NCBI GenBank assembly: GCA_035761805.1
Contig: DASTQL010000236.1
Location: 1 to 51,963, forward strand
Origin: DASTQL01 sp035761805
GTDB lineage: Bacteria > Actinomycetota > Actinomycetes > Jiangellales > Jiangellaceae
Direction: 5' to 3'
DNA length: 51,963 nt
Part shown: positions 33,351-41,920 of the stretch, in pieces
How positions within the stretch are numbered: the stretch's first letter is position 1
How the letters are laid out: every line of letters begins with the position of its first letter
Notes under the pieces: generated by a model
What the model was told of the DNA's origin: nothing
What the model saw: the letters and a program-made list of their open reading frames with translations, nothing else
Databases searched by the model: none
Position numbers and translations under genes: made by a program

Positions 33351-34586
33351 ATGACACGACCGACCCGCCCGACCGACCTGTCCCCAGCCGCCCGAGCCCT
33401 CCTCCAGGCGGGGCTCAGCCGCCGCCGGTTCCTCCGCGGGACCGGCCTGGGTGGTGCCGCGCTGCTCGGCGGCGGCCTGCTCTCCGCCTGCGGCGCCGAT
33501 CCAGGGGGCACCACCGAGGCGGACAGCGGCGAGGAGGTGGAGGACCGGTCCGACGAGGACCTGACCCTCAACTTCTCCAACTGGCAGCTCTACATCGACG
33601 TCGACGAGGAGGACCCCAACCTCCGCCCGACCCTCGAGCAGTTCACCGAGGAGACCGGGGTCACCGTCAACTACACCGAGGACATCAACGACAACGACTC
33701 CTTCTACGCCCGGATCTCGCCGCAGCTGCGCGCGGGCCAGGACACCGGCCGGGACCTCATGGCCCTGACGGACTGGATGGCGGCCCGCCTGATCCGCCAG
33801 GAGTTCGTCCAGGAGATCAACGAGGACAACATCCCCGACGTGCGGGCCAACATGCTCGAGGCGCTGCGGACGCCGTCCTGGGACGAGGAGCGGGCGTTCT
33901 CCGTGCCGTGGCAGTCCGGTTTCGCGGGCATCGCCTACAACCAGGCGCTGACGGGTGAGATCCGCACCATCGAGGAGCTGCTCAGCCGGGAAGAGCTCCG
34001 CGGTCGGGTGACCGCCCTCCTCGAGTGGCGCGACACGGTGGGCCTGATCATGATCGGGCAGGGCGTGGACATCTCGTCCGACTTCAGCGACGACGAGTTC
34101 ATGGCCGGGATCGACCGGCTGCAGAAGGCCGTCGACGCGGGTCAGATCCGGCAGTTCACGGGCAACGAGTACAGCGAGGGGCTGGCCAGCGGCGACATCG
34201 CTGCCTGCTTCGCCTGGTCCGGCGACGTCATCCAGCTGCAGCTGGACAACCCCGACCTGCGCTTCGTCATCCCCGATGAGGGGTGCACGCTGTGGTCGGA
34301 CAACCTGCAGATCCCGGTGCTGGCCCAGCACAAGAAGAACGCCGAGCTGCTCATGAACCACTACTACGACCCGGCGGTCGCCGCGGAGCTCGCCGCCTGG
34401 GTCAACTTCATCTCGCCGGTCGAGGGCGCACAGGAGGCGATGACCGAGATCGACCCAGAGCTCGCCGAGAACCAGCTGATCTTCCCCACGCAGGACACCC
34501 TCGCCCAGACCTACCTCTTCCGCGGTCTGACCGAGGAGGAGGAGCAGTCCTACACCCAGGCCTTCAACACCGTCATCGGAGCCTGA
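33351..34586 (+). CDS. spermidine/putrescine-type ABC substrate-binding lipoprotein
   Basis: This 411-aa extracytoplasmic binding protein is of the PotD/PotF family. The N-terminus has a twin-arginine motif (SRRRFLRG, residues 23-30), a hydrophobic stretch and a lipobox LLSAC with Cys47. It is probably exported by Tat and lipid-anchored. The mature part begins with an acidic stretch and then LTLNFSNWQLYID. Other blocks typical of polyamine-binding proteins are ETGVTVNYTEDINDNDSFYA, WQSGFAGIAYN and CTLWSDNLQIPVLAQHKKNA. The ATG at 33351 has GGAGG at 33337-33341. It heads the importer genes potA, potB and potC. Selectivity for putrescine or spermidine is not determinable by eye. Confidence 0.92.
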   Translation: MTRPTRPTDLSPAARALLQAGLSRRRFLRGTGLGGAALLGGGLLSACGADPGGTTEADSGEEVEDRSDEDLTLNFSNWQLYIDVDEEDPNLRPTLEQFTEETGVTVNYTEDINDNDSFYARISPQLRAGQDTGRDLMALTDWMAARLIRQEFVQEINEDNIPDVRANMLEALRTPSWDEERAFSVPWQSGFAGIAYNQALTGEIRTIEELLSREELRGRVTALLEWRDTVGLIMIGQGVDISSDFSDDEFMAGIDRLQKAVDAGQIRQFTGNEYSEGLASGDIAACFAWSGDVIQLQLDNPDLRFVIPDEGCTLWSDNLQIPVLAQHKKNAELLMNHYYDPAVAAELAAWVNFISPVEGAQEAMTEIDPELAENQLIFPTQDTLAQTYLFRGLTEEEEQSYTQAFNTVIGA

Positions 34587-34591
34587 CGCCC

Positions 34592-35797
34592 ATGAGCCAC
34601 CGAGACACCGCGCCGGGGGCGACCTCGCCTGCCGCCCCCGGCGCGGGCGGGGACCTCCGCCTGGAGGGGGTCACCAAGCGCTTCGGCGACTTCGTCGCCG
34701 TCGACGACCTCACCCTCACCGTCCCGCAGGGGTCCTTCTTCGCCCTGCTGGGGCCCTCCGGGTGCGGAAAGACCACGACCCTGCGGATGGTCGCCGGCCT
34801 CGAGCAGCCGAGCCAGGGTCGGATGCTCATCGGTGGCGACGACATCACGGGGACCAAGCCGTACCGGCGGCCGGTCAACACGGTCTTCCAGAGCTACGCG
34901 CTGTTCCCGCACATGGACGTCTTCGAGAACGTCGCCTTCGGGCTCCGGCGCCGGGGCCGCCAGGACGTCCAGGGCGAGGTCGAGCGGACGCTCGACCTGG
35001 TGGAGCTCGGCACGATGGCGCGCCGCAAGCCCGGTCAGCTCTCCGGGGGGCAGCAGCAGCGGGTCGCGGTCGCCCGTGCGCTGATCAACCGTCCAGGGGT
35101 CCTGCTGCTCGACGAGCCGCTCGGCGCCCTGGACCTCAAGCTGCGCCGGCAGATGCAGCTGGAGCTCAAGCGGATCCAGACCGAGGTCGGCATCACCTTC
35201 GTGCACGTCACGCACGACCAGGAAGAGGCCATGACGATGGCCGACACGATCGCGGTGATGAACGCCGGCCGGATCGAGCAGATGGGCCCCCCGACCGAGC
35301 TCTACGAGAACCCCTTGACGACGTTCGTCGCCAACTTCCTCGGCCAGTCCAACCTCGTCGACGGCCGGATCCACGGGAGGGACGGCGACGTCGCCGTCGT
35401 CGACGTCCGTGGCCATCGGCTGATCATGCCGACCGCCCGGGTGCACGCCCCGGGAGCCGACGTGCACCTCGGGGTCCGGCCGGAGAAGATCGCCGTCCGG
35501 CCCGCCGAGGACGTGTCGACCGCCGGTGCGGACCGGTCGCGCAACCGCCTCGAGGGCATCATCGCCGACTCCAGCTTCATCGGGGTATCGACGGAGTACC
35601 TCGTGCGGCTGCCGTGGGGCCAGGCGGTGACCGTCTTCGCCCAGAACGTCGACCGGGACGTGCGGCTGGTGCCCGGCGCCTCCGTCGTGCTCGAGTGGGA
35701 CCCGGCCAACACCTTCGCCCTCGACGCCTCCGAGTCGGTGGTCGCCGGGCTGGAGCCCGAGGTCACCGAGCTCCACCCGGTAGGGGTCCGTCCGTGA
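34592..35797 (+). CDS. potA: polyamine ABC transporter ATPase PotA-like
   Basis: This 401-aa ATPase powers the importer. It has Walker A GPSGCGKTTT, a Q-loop in TVFQSYALFPHMDV, signature LSGGQQQRVAVARAL, Walker B VLLLDEPLGALD and H-loop HVTHDQEEAM. A C-terminal TOBE domain (about residues 285-385, DVHLGVRPEKIAVRP and FIGVSTEYLV) is typical of PotA. The ATG at 34592 follows the binding-protein stop by five bp. Its stop overlaps the potB start by four. A short Ala/Gly-rich N-terminus precedes the ATPase core. Confidence 0.95.
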   Translation: MSHRDTAPGATSPAAPGAGGDLRLEGVTKRFGDFVAVDDLTLTVPQGSFFALLGPSGCGKTTTLRMVAGLEQPSQGRMLIGGDDITGTKPYRRPVNTVFQSYALFPHMDVFENVAFGLRRRGRQDVQGEVERTLDLVELGTMARRKPGQLSGGQQQRVAVARALINRPGVLLLDEPLGALDLKLRRQMQLELKRIQTEVGITFVHVTHDQEEAMTMADTIAVMNAGRIEQMGPPTELYENPLTTFVANFLGQSNLVDGRIHGRDGDVAVVDVRGHRLIMPTARVHAPGADVHLGVRPEKIAVRPAEDVSTAGADRSRNRLEGIIADSSFIGVSTEYLVRLPWGQAVTVFAQNVDRDVRLVPGASVVLEWDPANTFALDASESVVAGLEPEVTELHPVGVRP

Positions 35798-36741
35798 GTG
35801 CCCTCGCCCACACCGGCGGTGCCGGGATGGGCGGGGGTACCGGGCCCCCGGAGGCCGCGCCGAGCGGGACGGTCGGCCGGTCCCGGTGGACCCCCTACCT
35901 GCTGCTGTTCCCCGGGCTCGCCTGGCTCACGGTCTTCTTCGTCATCCCGTCGGTCACGCTCTTCTCCACCTCGCTGCAGAGCGGGACGGTCGAGACCGGC
36001 TACGCGCTGACCTTCGAGGTCTCCAACTACCTGGACGCCTGGTCGACCTACTGGCCGCAGCTGCTGCGGTCCTTCGTCTACGCCGGTCTCGCGACGGTCC
36101 TCGCGCTGGTCATCGCCTACCCGCTCGCCTACGCCATCGCCTTCAAGGCGGGGCGCTGGCGCTACATCATGCTCATCCTGGTGATCGCGCCGTTCTACAC
36201 GAGCTTCCTCATCCGGACGCTGGCATGGCGGACGATCCTCGCCGACAACGGGGTGGTCGTCGAGGTGCTCAACGCCCTCTACATCACCGACCTGCTCAGC
36301 TTCGTCGGGCTGACCGAGGGTGACCGGGTCCTCGCCACGCCGCTGGCGGTGATCACCGGCCTCACGTACAACTTCCTGCCGTTCATGACGCTGCCCCTGT
36401 ACGCGGCGCTCGACCGCCTCGACCCGCGCCTGGTCGAGGCTGCGAGCGACCTCTACGCATCGCCCTTCACGGCCTTCCGCAAGGTCACCTGGCCGCTGTC
36501 ACTGCCGGGTGTCGTCGCCGGCACCCTGCTCACCTTCATCCCGGCCTCGGGCGACTACATCAATGCGCAGCTGCTCGGCAGCCTCCCCGCGACCGCGATG
36601 ATCGGCAACGTGATCGACACGCAGTTCCTGCGGGTGCTCGACTACCCGACCGCGGCCGCACTGTCCTTCACGCTCATGGTCACCGTCGTCGCCATGGTGG
36701 CGTTGTACGTGCGCCGCGCCGGCACGGAGGAGCTCGTCTGA
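35794..36741 (+). CDS. potB: polyamine ABC transporter permease PotB-like
   Basis: This 315-aa inner-membrane permease of the binding-protein-dependent type has six predicted helices. The first is at about residues 34-56 (TPYLLLFPGLAWLTVFFVIP). The EAA loop that docks on PotA is EAASDLYASPFTAFRKVTWP followed by LSLPG. A polar, Gly/Ala-rich N-terminus precedes helix one. The GTG at 35794 overlaps the potA stop by four bases and the stop overlaps the potC start by one, so the three genes are translationally coupled. It pairs with PotC to form the membrane channel. Confidence 0.94.
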   Translation: MSALAHTGGAGMGGGTGPPEAAPSGTVGRSRWTPYLLLFPGLAWLTVFFVIPSVTLFSTSLQSGTVETGYALTFEVSNYLDAWSTYWPQLLRSFVYAGLATVLALVIAYPLAYAIAFKAGRWRYIMLILVIAPFYTSFLIRTLAWRTILADNGVVVEVLNALYITDLLSFVGLTEGDRVLATPLAVITGLTYNFLPFMTLPLYAALDRLDPRLVEAASDLYASPFTAFRKVTWPLSLPGVVAGTLLTFIPASGDYINAQLLGSLPATAMIGNVIDTQFLRVLDYPTAAALSFTLMVTVVAMVALYVRRAGTEELV

Positions 36742-37604
36742 TGGCCGTCACGCCCACCGAGACCGCCGGGCGCGTGGCGCGCCCCGAGGCGCCCACGCGC
36801 AAGCCTCCACGCGGCCCGGTGGCGTGGCTGCGGGAGCACGTGGTGATGATCGCCGCCGTCCTGGCGCTGATCTACCTGATGCTGCCCAACGTCGTGGTCG
36901 TGATCTTCTCGTTCAACAAGCCGGTCGGCCGGTTCAACTACGAATGGAACACCTTCAGCCTGGACGCGTGGACCAACCCGTGCGCGTCGGCGGGCATGTG
37001 CGAGGCCCTGGGGCTCAGCCTGCGGATCGGCGTCCTCTCCACCATCGTGGCCGTCGTCCTGGGCACGCTGGTGGCCTTCGGTCTGTCCCGCTACCGCTTC
37101 CGCGGCCGCGGCCCCACCAACCTGCTGATCTTCTTCCCGATGGCCACGCCCGAGGTGGTCATGGGGTCGTCGCTGCTCGCGCTCTTCGTCAATGCCACGA
37201 TCCTGCCGTTGGGCTTCTGGACCATCCTGATCGCGCACATCATGTTCCTGCTCAGCTTCGTCGTGGTCACGGTGAAGGCCCGGCTGGCCAGCCTGGACCC
37301 GCAGCTGGAGCAGGCGGCCATGGACCTCTACGCCGACGAGCGCACGACCTTCTGGAAGATCACCTTTCCCCTGGCCCTGCCGGGCATCGCCGCGGCCGCC
37401 CTGCTGGCCTTCGCGCTGTCGTTCGACGACTTCATCATCACCAACTTCAACGCCGGCTCCCGGGTCACCTTCCCCATGTTCGTCTGGGGCGCCGCGCAGC
37501 GCGGGGTGCCGCCCCAGGTCAACGTGGTCGGTGCGGCGATGTTCCTGCTGGCCCTCCTGGTCGTCGTCGGCGGCCAGCTGTACGGCCGCCGACGCAACCG
37601 CTGA
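36741..37604 (+). CDS. potC: polyamine ABC transporter permease PotC-like
   Basis: This 287-aa permease is the second membrane subunit, with six helices. The EAA loop is QAAMDLYADERTTFWKITFP followed by LALPG, and PotC-type blocks LPNVVVVIFSFNKPVGRFNY and LAFALSFDDFIITNF are present. The ATG overlaps the potB stop (TGATG). The next gene, an FAD oxidoreductase, begins nine nt after its stop, so import and oxidation are encoded in one operon. Confidence 0.94.
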   Translation: MAVTPTETAGRVARPEAPTRKPPRGPVAWLREHVVMIAAVLALIYLMLPNVVVVIFSFNKPVGRFNYEWNTFSLDAWTNPCASAGMCEALGLSLRIGVLSTIVAVVLGTLVAFGLSRYRFRGRGPTNLLIFFPMATPEVVMGSSLLALFVNATILPLGFWTILIAHIMFLLSFVVVTVKARLASLDPQLEQAAMDLYADERTTFWKITFPLALPGIAAAALLAFALSFDDFIITNFNAGSRVTFPMFVWGAAQRGVPPQVNVVGAAMFLLALLVVVGGQLYGRRRNR

Positions 37605-37613
37605 GCGACCTGC

Positions 37614-39050
37614 GTGCCGTACTACCGTCCCGAGGACTCCAGGCCTGACCCGACGACGCTGGCGGCGCTCGCCGACGCCCAGCCCGTCCCGTTCTGGTTC
37701 GACGACCCCGCTGCGCCTGCGCCTCGGCCACTGCCCGTGCTCGTCGGCGCCACGGAGGCCGACCTGCTGGTGGTCGGTGGCGGCTACACCGGGCTGTGGA
37801 CCGCCCTCCAGGCCAAGGAGCGCCACCCCGGTCGGGACGTGCTGCTGCTCGAGTCGGCCACCTGCGGGTGGGCCGCCAGCGGCCGCAACGGCGGGTTCTG
37901 CGCCACGAGTCTCACCCACGGGCTGCTCAACGGCTGGGAGCGCTGGCCCGCCGAGATGCCCGTCCTGGAGCGGCTGGGCCGGCAGAACCTCGACGACCTG
38001 CTGGGGACCCTGGAGCGCCACGGCATCGACGCGGACGTCGAGCGCACCGGGGAGCTGGACGTGGCGGTACAGCCCTGGCAGGTGGACCACCTCCGGGAGG
38101 TCCGGGAGGTAGCCGGCCGCCTGGGCCGGCGTCCGGACTGGCTCGACCGCGACGCCGTCCGGGCCGAGGTGGACTCCCCGCTCTACCTGGCCGGACTGTG
38201 GGACCGCGACGGGGTCGTGCTGCTTCACCCCACCAAGCTCGCCTGGGGGCTGCGTAGGGCCTGCCTCGACCTGGGCGTACGCATCCACGAGCGCAGTCCG
38301 GTCAGGTTCCTGGGCGGTGGCGGCCCGGGGGTTCGGGTCAGCACGCCGTACGGGGTCGTCCAGGCGGCCAAGGTGGCCCTCGGGACCAACGCCTTCGCCC
38401 CGCTGCTCCGCCGCCTCTCGCCGTACGTCGTCCCAGTGTGGGACTACGTGCTCGTGACCGAGCCGCTCTCCCCCGATCGGCGGGCGGATCTCCGGTGGCG
38501 CAACCGGCAGGGGGTCGGCGACGCCGGCAACCAGTTCCACTACTACCGGCTCACGGCCGACGACCGGTTGCTGTGGGGCGGGTTCGACGCCGTCTACCGC
38601 TTCGGCAACGGTCGGGATCGGGGCCTGGAGCAACGCCCGGAGTCCTTTGCGGCGCTGGCCGCCCATCTGTCGACCACCTTCCCGCAGCTGGACGGGGTGC
38701 GCTTCACGCACGCATGGGGCGGGATGATCGACACGTGCAGCCGGTTCAGCGCCTTCGTCGGCACCGCGCTGGGGGGCCGGGTCGGCTACGCCGCCGGCTA
38801 CACCGGGCTGGGCGTGGGCGCCACCCGCTTCGCGGCCGGAGTCGTGCTCGATCTGCTCGACGGCCGCGACACCGAGGCCACCCGGCTGGCCATGGTGCGA
38901 CGCAAGCCCGTGCCCTTCCCGCCCGAGCCGATCCGGTGGGCCGGCATCGAGCTGACCCGGCGCGGCCTGGCGCGGGCCGACCGGTCCGGCGGTCGGCGGG
39001 ACGTGTGGCTGCGCACCCTGGACCGGGTCGGGCTGGGCTTCGACTCGTGA
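37614..39050 (+). CDS. FAD-dependent oxidoreductase (DAO family), polyamine operon, right copy
   Basis: This 478-aa flavoenzyme is the paralogue of the one at 28279-29706. The FAD-binding motif is at residues 51-60 (LLVVGGGYTG), followed by GWAASGRNGGFCATSLTHGL, HPTKLAWGLRRACLDLGV, TPYGVVQAAKVALGTNAFAP and RFTHAWGGMIDTC. It is related to gamma-glutamylputrescine oxidase and sarcosine/glycine-oxidase-like enzymes. The GTG at 37614 is nine nt after potC, and its stop overlaps the methyltransferase start by four bases. Operon context points to oxidation of an imported polyamine or a derivative. The N-terminal 45 residues before the Rossmann fold include PVPFWFDDP, common in PuuB-like proteins. 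Confidence 0.88.
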   Translation: MPYYRPEDSRPDPTTLAALADAQPVPFWFDDPAAPAPRPLPVLVGATEADLLVVGGGYTGLWTALQAKERHPGRDVLLLESATCGWAASGRNGGFCATSLTHGLLNGWERWPAEMPVLERLGRQNLDDLLGTLERHGIDADVERTGELDVAVQPWQVDHLREVREVAGRLGRRPDWLDRDAVRAEVDSPLYLAGLWDRDGVVLLHPTKLAWGLRRACLDLGVRIHERSPVRFLGGGGPGVRVSTPYGVVQAAKVALGTNAFAPLLRRLSPYVVPVWDYVLVTEPLSPDRRADLRWRNRQGVGDAGNQFHYYRLTADDRLLWGGFDAVYRFGNGRDRGLEQRPESFAALAAHLSTTFPQLDGVRFTHAWGGMIDTCSRFSAFVGTALGGRVGYAAGYTGLGVGATRFAAGVVLDLLDGRDTEATRLAMVRRKPVPFPPEPIRWAGIELTRRGLARADRSGGRRDVWLRTLDRVGLGFDS

Positions 39051-39826
39051 GTAGGCAGACCGGACCGGACCCGGAAGACGACGCGCGGGTGAACCGGGAG
39101 CTGTGGACGGTCGTGAACCGGCAGCACACCGACGCCGCCGCCGAACGGGCGTGGACGGCCGAGGAGCTCACGTGGGGCCTGTTCCGGGTCCGCGAGGACG
39201 ACCTGGGTGCACTCGGGGACGTGTCGGGCCTCGACGTGGTCGAGCTCGGCTGCGGCACGGCATACCTGTCCGCGTGGCTCGCCCGGCGGGGGGCTCGCCC
39301 GGTCGGGGTGGACCTCACCGCCGCCCAGCTCGAGACGGCCGCCCGCTGCCAGCGGCGGTTCGGCCCCGTCTTCCCGCTGGTGGAGGCGGATGCCGGAGCG
39401 GTCCCCCTGCCGAGCGATGGCTTCGATCTCGTCGTCAGCGAGTACGGCGCCAGCGTGTGGTGCGACCCGGCGCGGTGGCTGGACGAGGCCGCCCGACTGG
39501 TGCGTCCCGGTGGCCGACTGGTGTTCCTCACCAACAGCGTCACGAGCACGCTCTGCGTACCGGAGGCCGGTGGCCACGCCGGGGACCGCCTGCTGCGCCC
39601 CCAGCGTTCCGTCCGCCGCGTGCACTGGCCCGACGGCGGGGTCGAGTTCCACCCGGGGCACGGTGACTGGGTCCGATTGCTACGCGAGCGCGGTTTCGCC
39701 GTCGAGGCGCTGCACGAGCTCTACGCGCCCGAGGGTGCGACGACCCCCGACTACTACGAGATCGCGACGGCGGACTGGGCACGGCGATGGCCGGTCGAGG
39801 ACCTGTGGGTAGCCCGGTGGGTGTGA
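39047..39826 (+). CDS. class I SAM-dependent methyltransferase
   Basis: This 259-aa methyltransferase of the methyltransf_11 type has motif I at residues 64-72 (VVELGCGTAYLSAWLARRGA), the acidic post-I position in PVGVDLTAAQLETAARCQ and motif II-like DGFDLVVSEYGASVWCDP. LVRPGGRLVFLTNS is also present. The GTG at 39047 overlaps the oxidoreductase stop by four bases; a GTG at 39089 is a possible later start. It is the last gene of the polyamine rightward operon. Its substrate is unknown. An amine, polyamine or carboxylate product of the pathway is an inference from its place only. Confidence 0.88.
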   Translation: MSRQTGPDPEDDARVNRELWTVVNRQHTDAAAERAWTAEELTWGLFRVREDDLGALGDVSGLDVVELGCGTAYLSAWLARRGARPVGVDLTAAQLETAARCQRRFGPVFPLVEADAGAVPLPSDGFDLVVSEYGASVWCDPARWLDEAARLVRPGGRLVFLTNSVTSTLCVPEAGGHAGDRLLRPQRSVRRVHWPDGGVEFHPGHGDWVRLLRERGFAVEALHELYAPEGATTPDYYEIATADWARRWPVEDLWVARWV

Positions 39827-39990
39827 GACAGTGGTCGGGGCCGCTGGGCTGACCGTCCAGGTTCGTCCCGCTTTCCTGATCGTGTGTTCGCTCACATCCG
39901 CCCCCGACGGGGTGTGGTCCGCGGGGCGCCGCGCGTTCACTGGATGCACGACCCGAGTCCGAGGCCCAGTACTACCACCGTTGGAGAGCC

Positions 39991-40818
39991 GTGGCCCCCG
40001 TCACCCGCGAGGACCCCCGCACCCTCCCCACCCCTACCTCCACCCCTTCCGCCGCCACCTCCCGTCGGCCGTCCGCGCCGGCCGAGGAGGAGCGCCCGCG
40101 GCTGGAGCTCAACAGCTCCCAGGTGGCGGCGAGCGCGCTGGCGGCGATCACGTCGGCAGTGGCCGCTTCCACGCTCGGCGTCGCCGGCACGTTGGCCGGT
40201 GCCGCCGTGGGCAGCATCGTGGCGACCGTGGGGACCGCCGTGTACGTCCACTTCTTCCGCCGCACCGGCCAGACGGTGCGGACCGTCGTGCTGCGCAGTC
40301 CGTCCGGCGTCCCCCTCGCCGTCTCGACCGACGTGACCGATGACGCGGCGCCTCCGGCGTCCCCGGCCGAGGACGCGGGGTCGACCTCGGCGCAGCAGCC
40401 CCGGCGCAGGCTGGACCGCCGGGCCCTTGCGCTGTCGGTGCTCGCCGTCTTCGCCCTCGCGATCGGCACCGTGACGGCCGTCGAGCTCGTCGCCGGCCAG
40501 CCGGTGGGCGGCGTCGTCTCCGGCGACACCGCGACCGGTCGCACCTCGATCGGCTCGGTGCTCGGCGGCTCCTCGGCCGAGTCCGGCTCCGGCGTCGAGT
40601 CGACCACGCCCGACGACGGGACCGCCCCCGACGGGTCCGGGGACGAGCAGTCCCAGGAGCAGGCGCCCGCACCGGCCACCACCGCCGACCCGGCGCCGAC
40701 GTCGACCGCGACGCCGTCCCCCGGCGCGACCGGCGGTTCCACCGAGGCTCCGGCGTCCGAACCCGTGGAGACGCCGGCCCAGTCCGAACCGGGCGTGGCC
40801 GACCCCGCCTCGCCCTGA
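39991..40818 (+). CDS. membrane protein of unknown function, two helices and Ser/Thr/Pro/Ala tail
   Basis: I do not recognise a family. The 275-aa product has a low-complexity N-terminus (Thr/Pro/Ala, residues 1-40). A hydrophobic, Ala/Gly-rich segment follows at about 44-80 (ALAAITSAVAASTLGVAGTL and onward to YVHFFRR). After a polar loop comes a second helix at about 146-168 (LALSVLAVFALAIGTVTAVE). The rest is about 100 residues of Ser, Thr, Gly, Pro and Ala, probably outside the cell. The GTG at 39991 has GGAGAG at 39983-39988. It lies between the polyamine operon and agmatinase on the same strand, with about 165 bp upstream where no clear promoter element stands out. Glycine-rich first segments resemble proteins that form helical hairpins, but this is speculative. 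Confidence 0.7.
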   Translation: MAPVTREDPRTLPTPTSTPSAATSRRPSAPAEEERPRLELNSSQVAASALAAITSAVAASTLGVAGTLAGAAVGSIVATVGTAVYVHFFRRTGQTVRTVVLRSPSGVPLAVSTDVTDDAAPPASPAEDAGSTSAQQPRRRLDRRALALSVLAVFALAIGTVTAVELVAGQPVGGVVSGDTATGRTSIGSVLGGSSAESGSGVESTTPDDGTAPDGSGDEQSQEQAPAPATTADPAPTSTATPSPGATGGSTEAPASEPVETPAQSEPGVADPASP

Positions 40819-40879
40819 CGTCCGGCGATGCTGGCTGCGGCTCGTCGTGGATCCCTCGCCCGTGGGGCAAGATGCCGGC

Positions 40880-41905
40880 ATGGCACGGTACGGACCCCAG
40901 TACGGCCCCGACGTCACCTTCCTCGGCGTGGACCGGTGCAACCTCGACGACCCGGACAGCTTCGCCGCTGCCGACGTCGTGGTGGTGGGAGCCCCATTCG
41001 ACGGGGGGACCTCGTACCGATCGGGAGCGCGCTTCGGCCCGTACGCGATCCGCACGACCGACTACCTGTCGCACGACGGGTCGCGCCCGTCGCTGGCGCT
41101 GCGGACCGACGGGCTGCGTGACCTGCGCGTCGTCGACGCGGGCGACGTGGAGATGTTCTCCGGCGATGCGGCCCGGTCCTGCCGCGACCTCGAGGCTGCG
41201 GTGGAGAAGGTGGCCCGCAGCGGGGCCGTCCCGGTGGTGCTCGGCGGCGACCACACGATCACCTGGCCCGACGTGACCGGCGTGGCGCGGGCCGTCGGCT
41301 GGGGCCGGGTCAGCGTCATCCACTTCGACGCGCACGCCGACACGGGCGACATCGCGTTCGGGTCGCTGATCGGACACGGACAGCCGATGCGGCTGCTGAT
41401 CGAGAGCGGCGCGGCTCGCGGCGACCGGTTCCTCCAGGTGGGGCTGCGGGGCTACTGGCCGCCTCCGGACGTGCTGGACTGGATGGCCGAGCAGCGGATG
41501 CGCTCGTACGAGATGAGCGAGATCGGCGGGAGGGGCCTGGACGAGTGCCTCACCGAGGCCTTCGGGATCGCCACCGACGAATGTGACGGGGTCTTCCTGT
41601 CCGTGGACATCGACGTCTGCGACCCCGGTCACGCGCCGGGGACGGGGACGCCCGAGCCAGGTGGGCTCACGGCCCGGCAGCTCCTCGACGCCGTGCGCCG
41701 GATCTGCCTGGAGCTGCCCGTCGTGGGCATGGACGTGGTCGAGGTCTCCCCGCCGTACGACCATGCGGACATCACGGCCGCGCTGGCCAACCGCGTGGTC
41801 CTCGAGGCGCTGGCGGCGCTGGCCAGGCATCGCCGGGACGCCGCCGACGGACCGGGGGACGGGTGGAGTCCGGCGCGTCCGCTGCTCGAGGGCCGCGGCG
41901 GCTGA
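40880..41905 (+). CDS. speB: agmatinase
   Basis: This 341-aa manganese ureohydrolase converts agmatine to putrescine and urea. The metal ligands are intact: VVLGGDHTITWPDV (His), IHFDAHADTGD (Asp and His) and SVDIDVCDPGHAPGTGTPEP (Asp pair). The start MARYGPQYGPDVTFLGVDRC is the actinobacterial agmatinase N-terminus, so the ATG at 40880 is preferred to an in-frame GTG at 40847. No good ribosome binding site is present; CAAGAT six nt upstream could be a -10 for a leaderless transcript. The LysE-type gene follows at 15 nt. It would feed putrescine to the neighbouring catabolic genes. Guanidinobutyrase is an alternative reading. Confidence 0.92.
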   Translation: MARYGPQYGPDVTFLGVDRCNLDDPDSFAAADVVVVGAPFDGGTSYRSGARFGPYAIRTTDYLSHDGSRPSLALRTDGLRDLRVVDAGDVEMFSGDAARSCRDLEAAVEKVARSGAVPVVLGGDHTITWPDVTGVARAVGWGRVSVIHFDAHADTGDIAFGSLIGHGQPMRLLIESGAARGDRFLQVGLRGYWPPPDVLDWMAEQRMRSYEMSEIGGRGLDECLTEAFGIATDECDGVFLSVDIDVCDPGHAPGTGTPEPGGLTARQLLDAVRRICLELPVVGMDVVEVSPPYDHADITAALANRVVLEALAALARHRRDAADGPGDGWSPARPLLEGRGG

Positions 41906-41920
41906 CAAACCGCTGGCCGG

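Noticed and set aside
39883..39896. TGTGTTCGCTCACA, resembling a CRP/GlxR site
   Set aside because: The half-site spacing is six nt between TGTG and CACA rather than the eight of the consensus TGTGANNNNNNTCACA, and the flanking A/T positions do not match.
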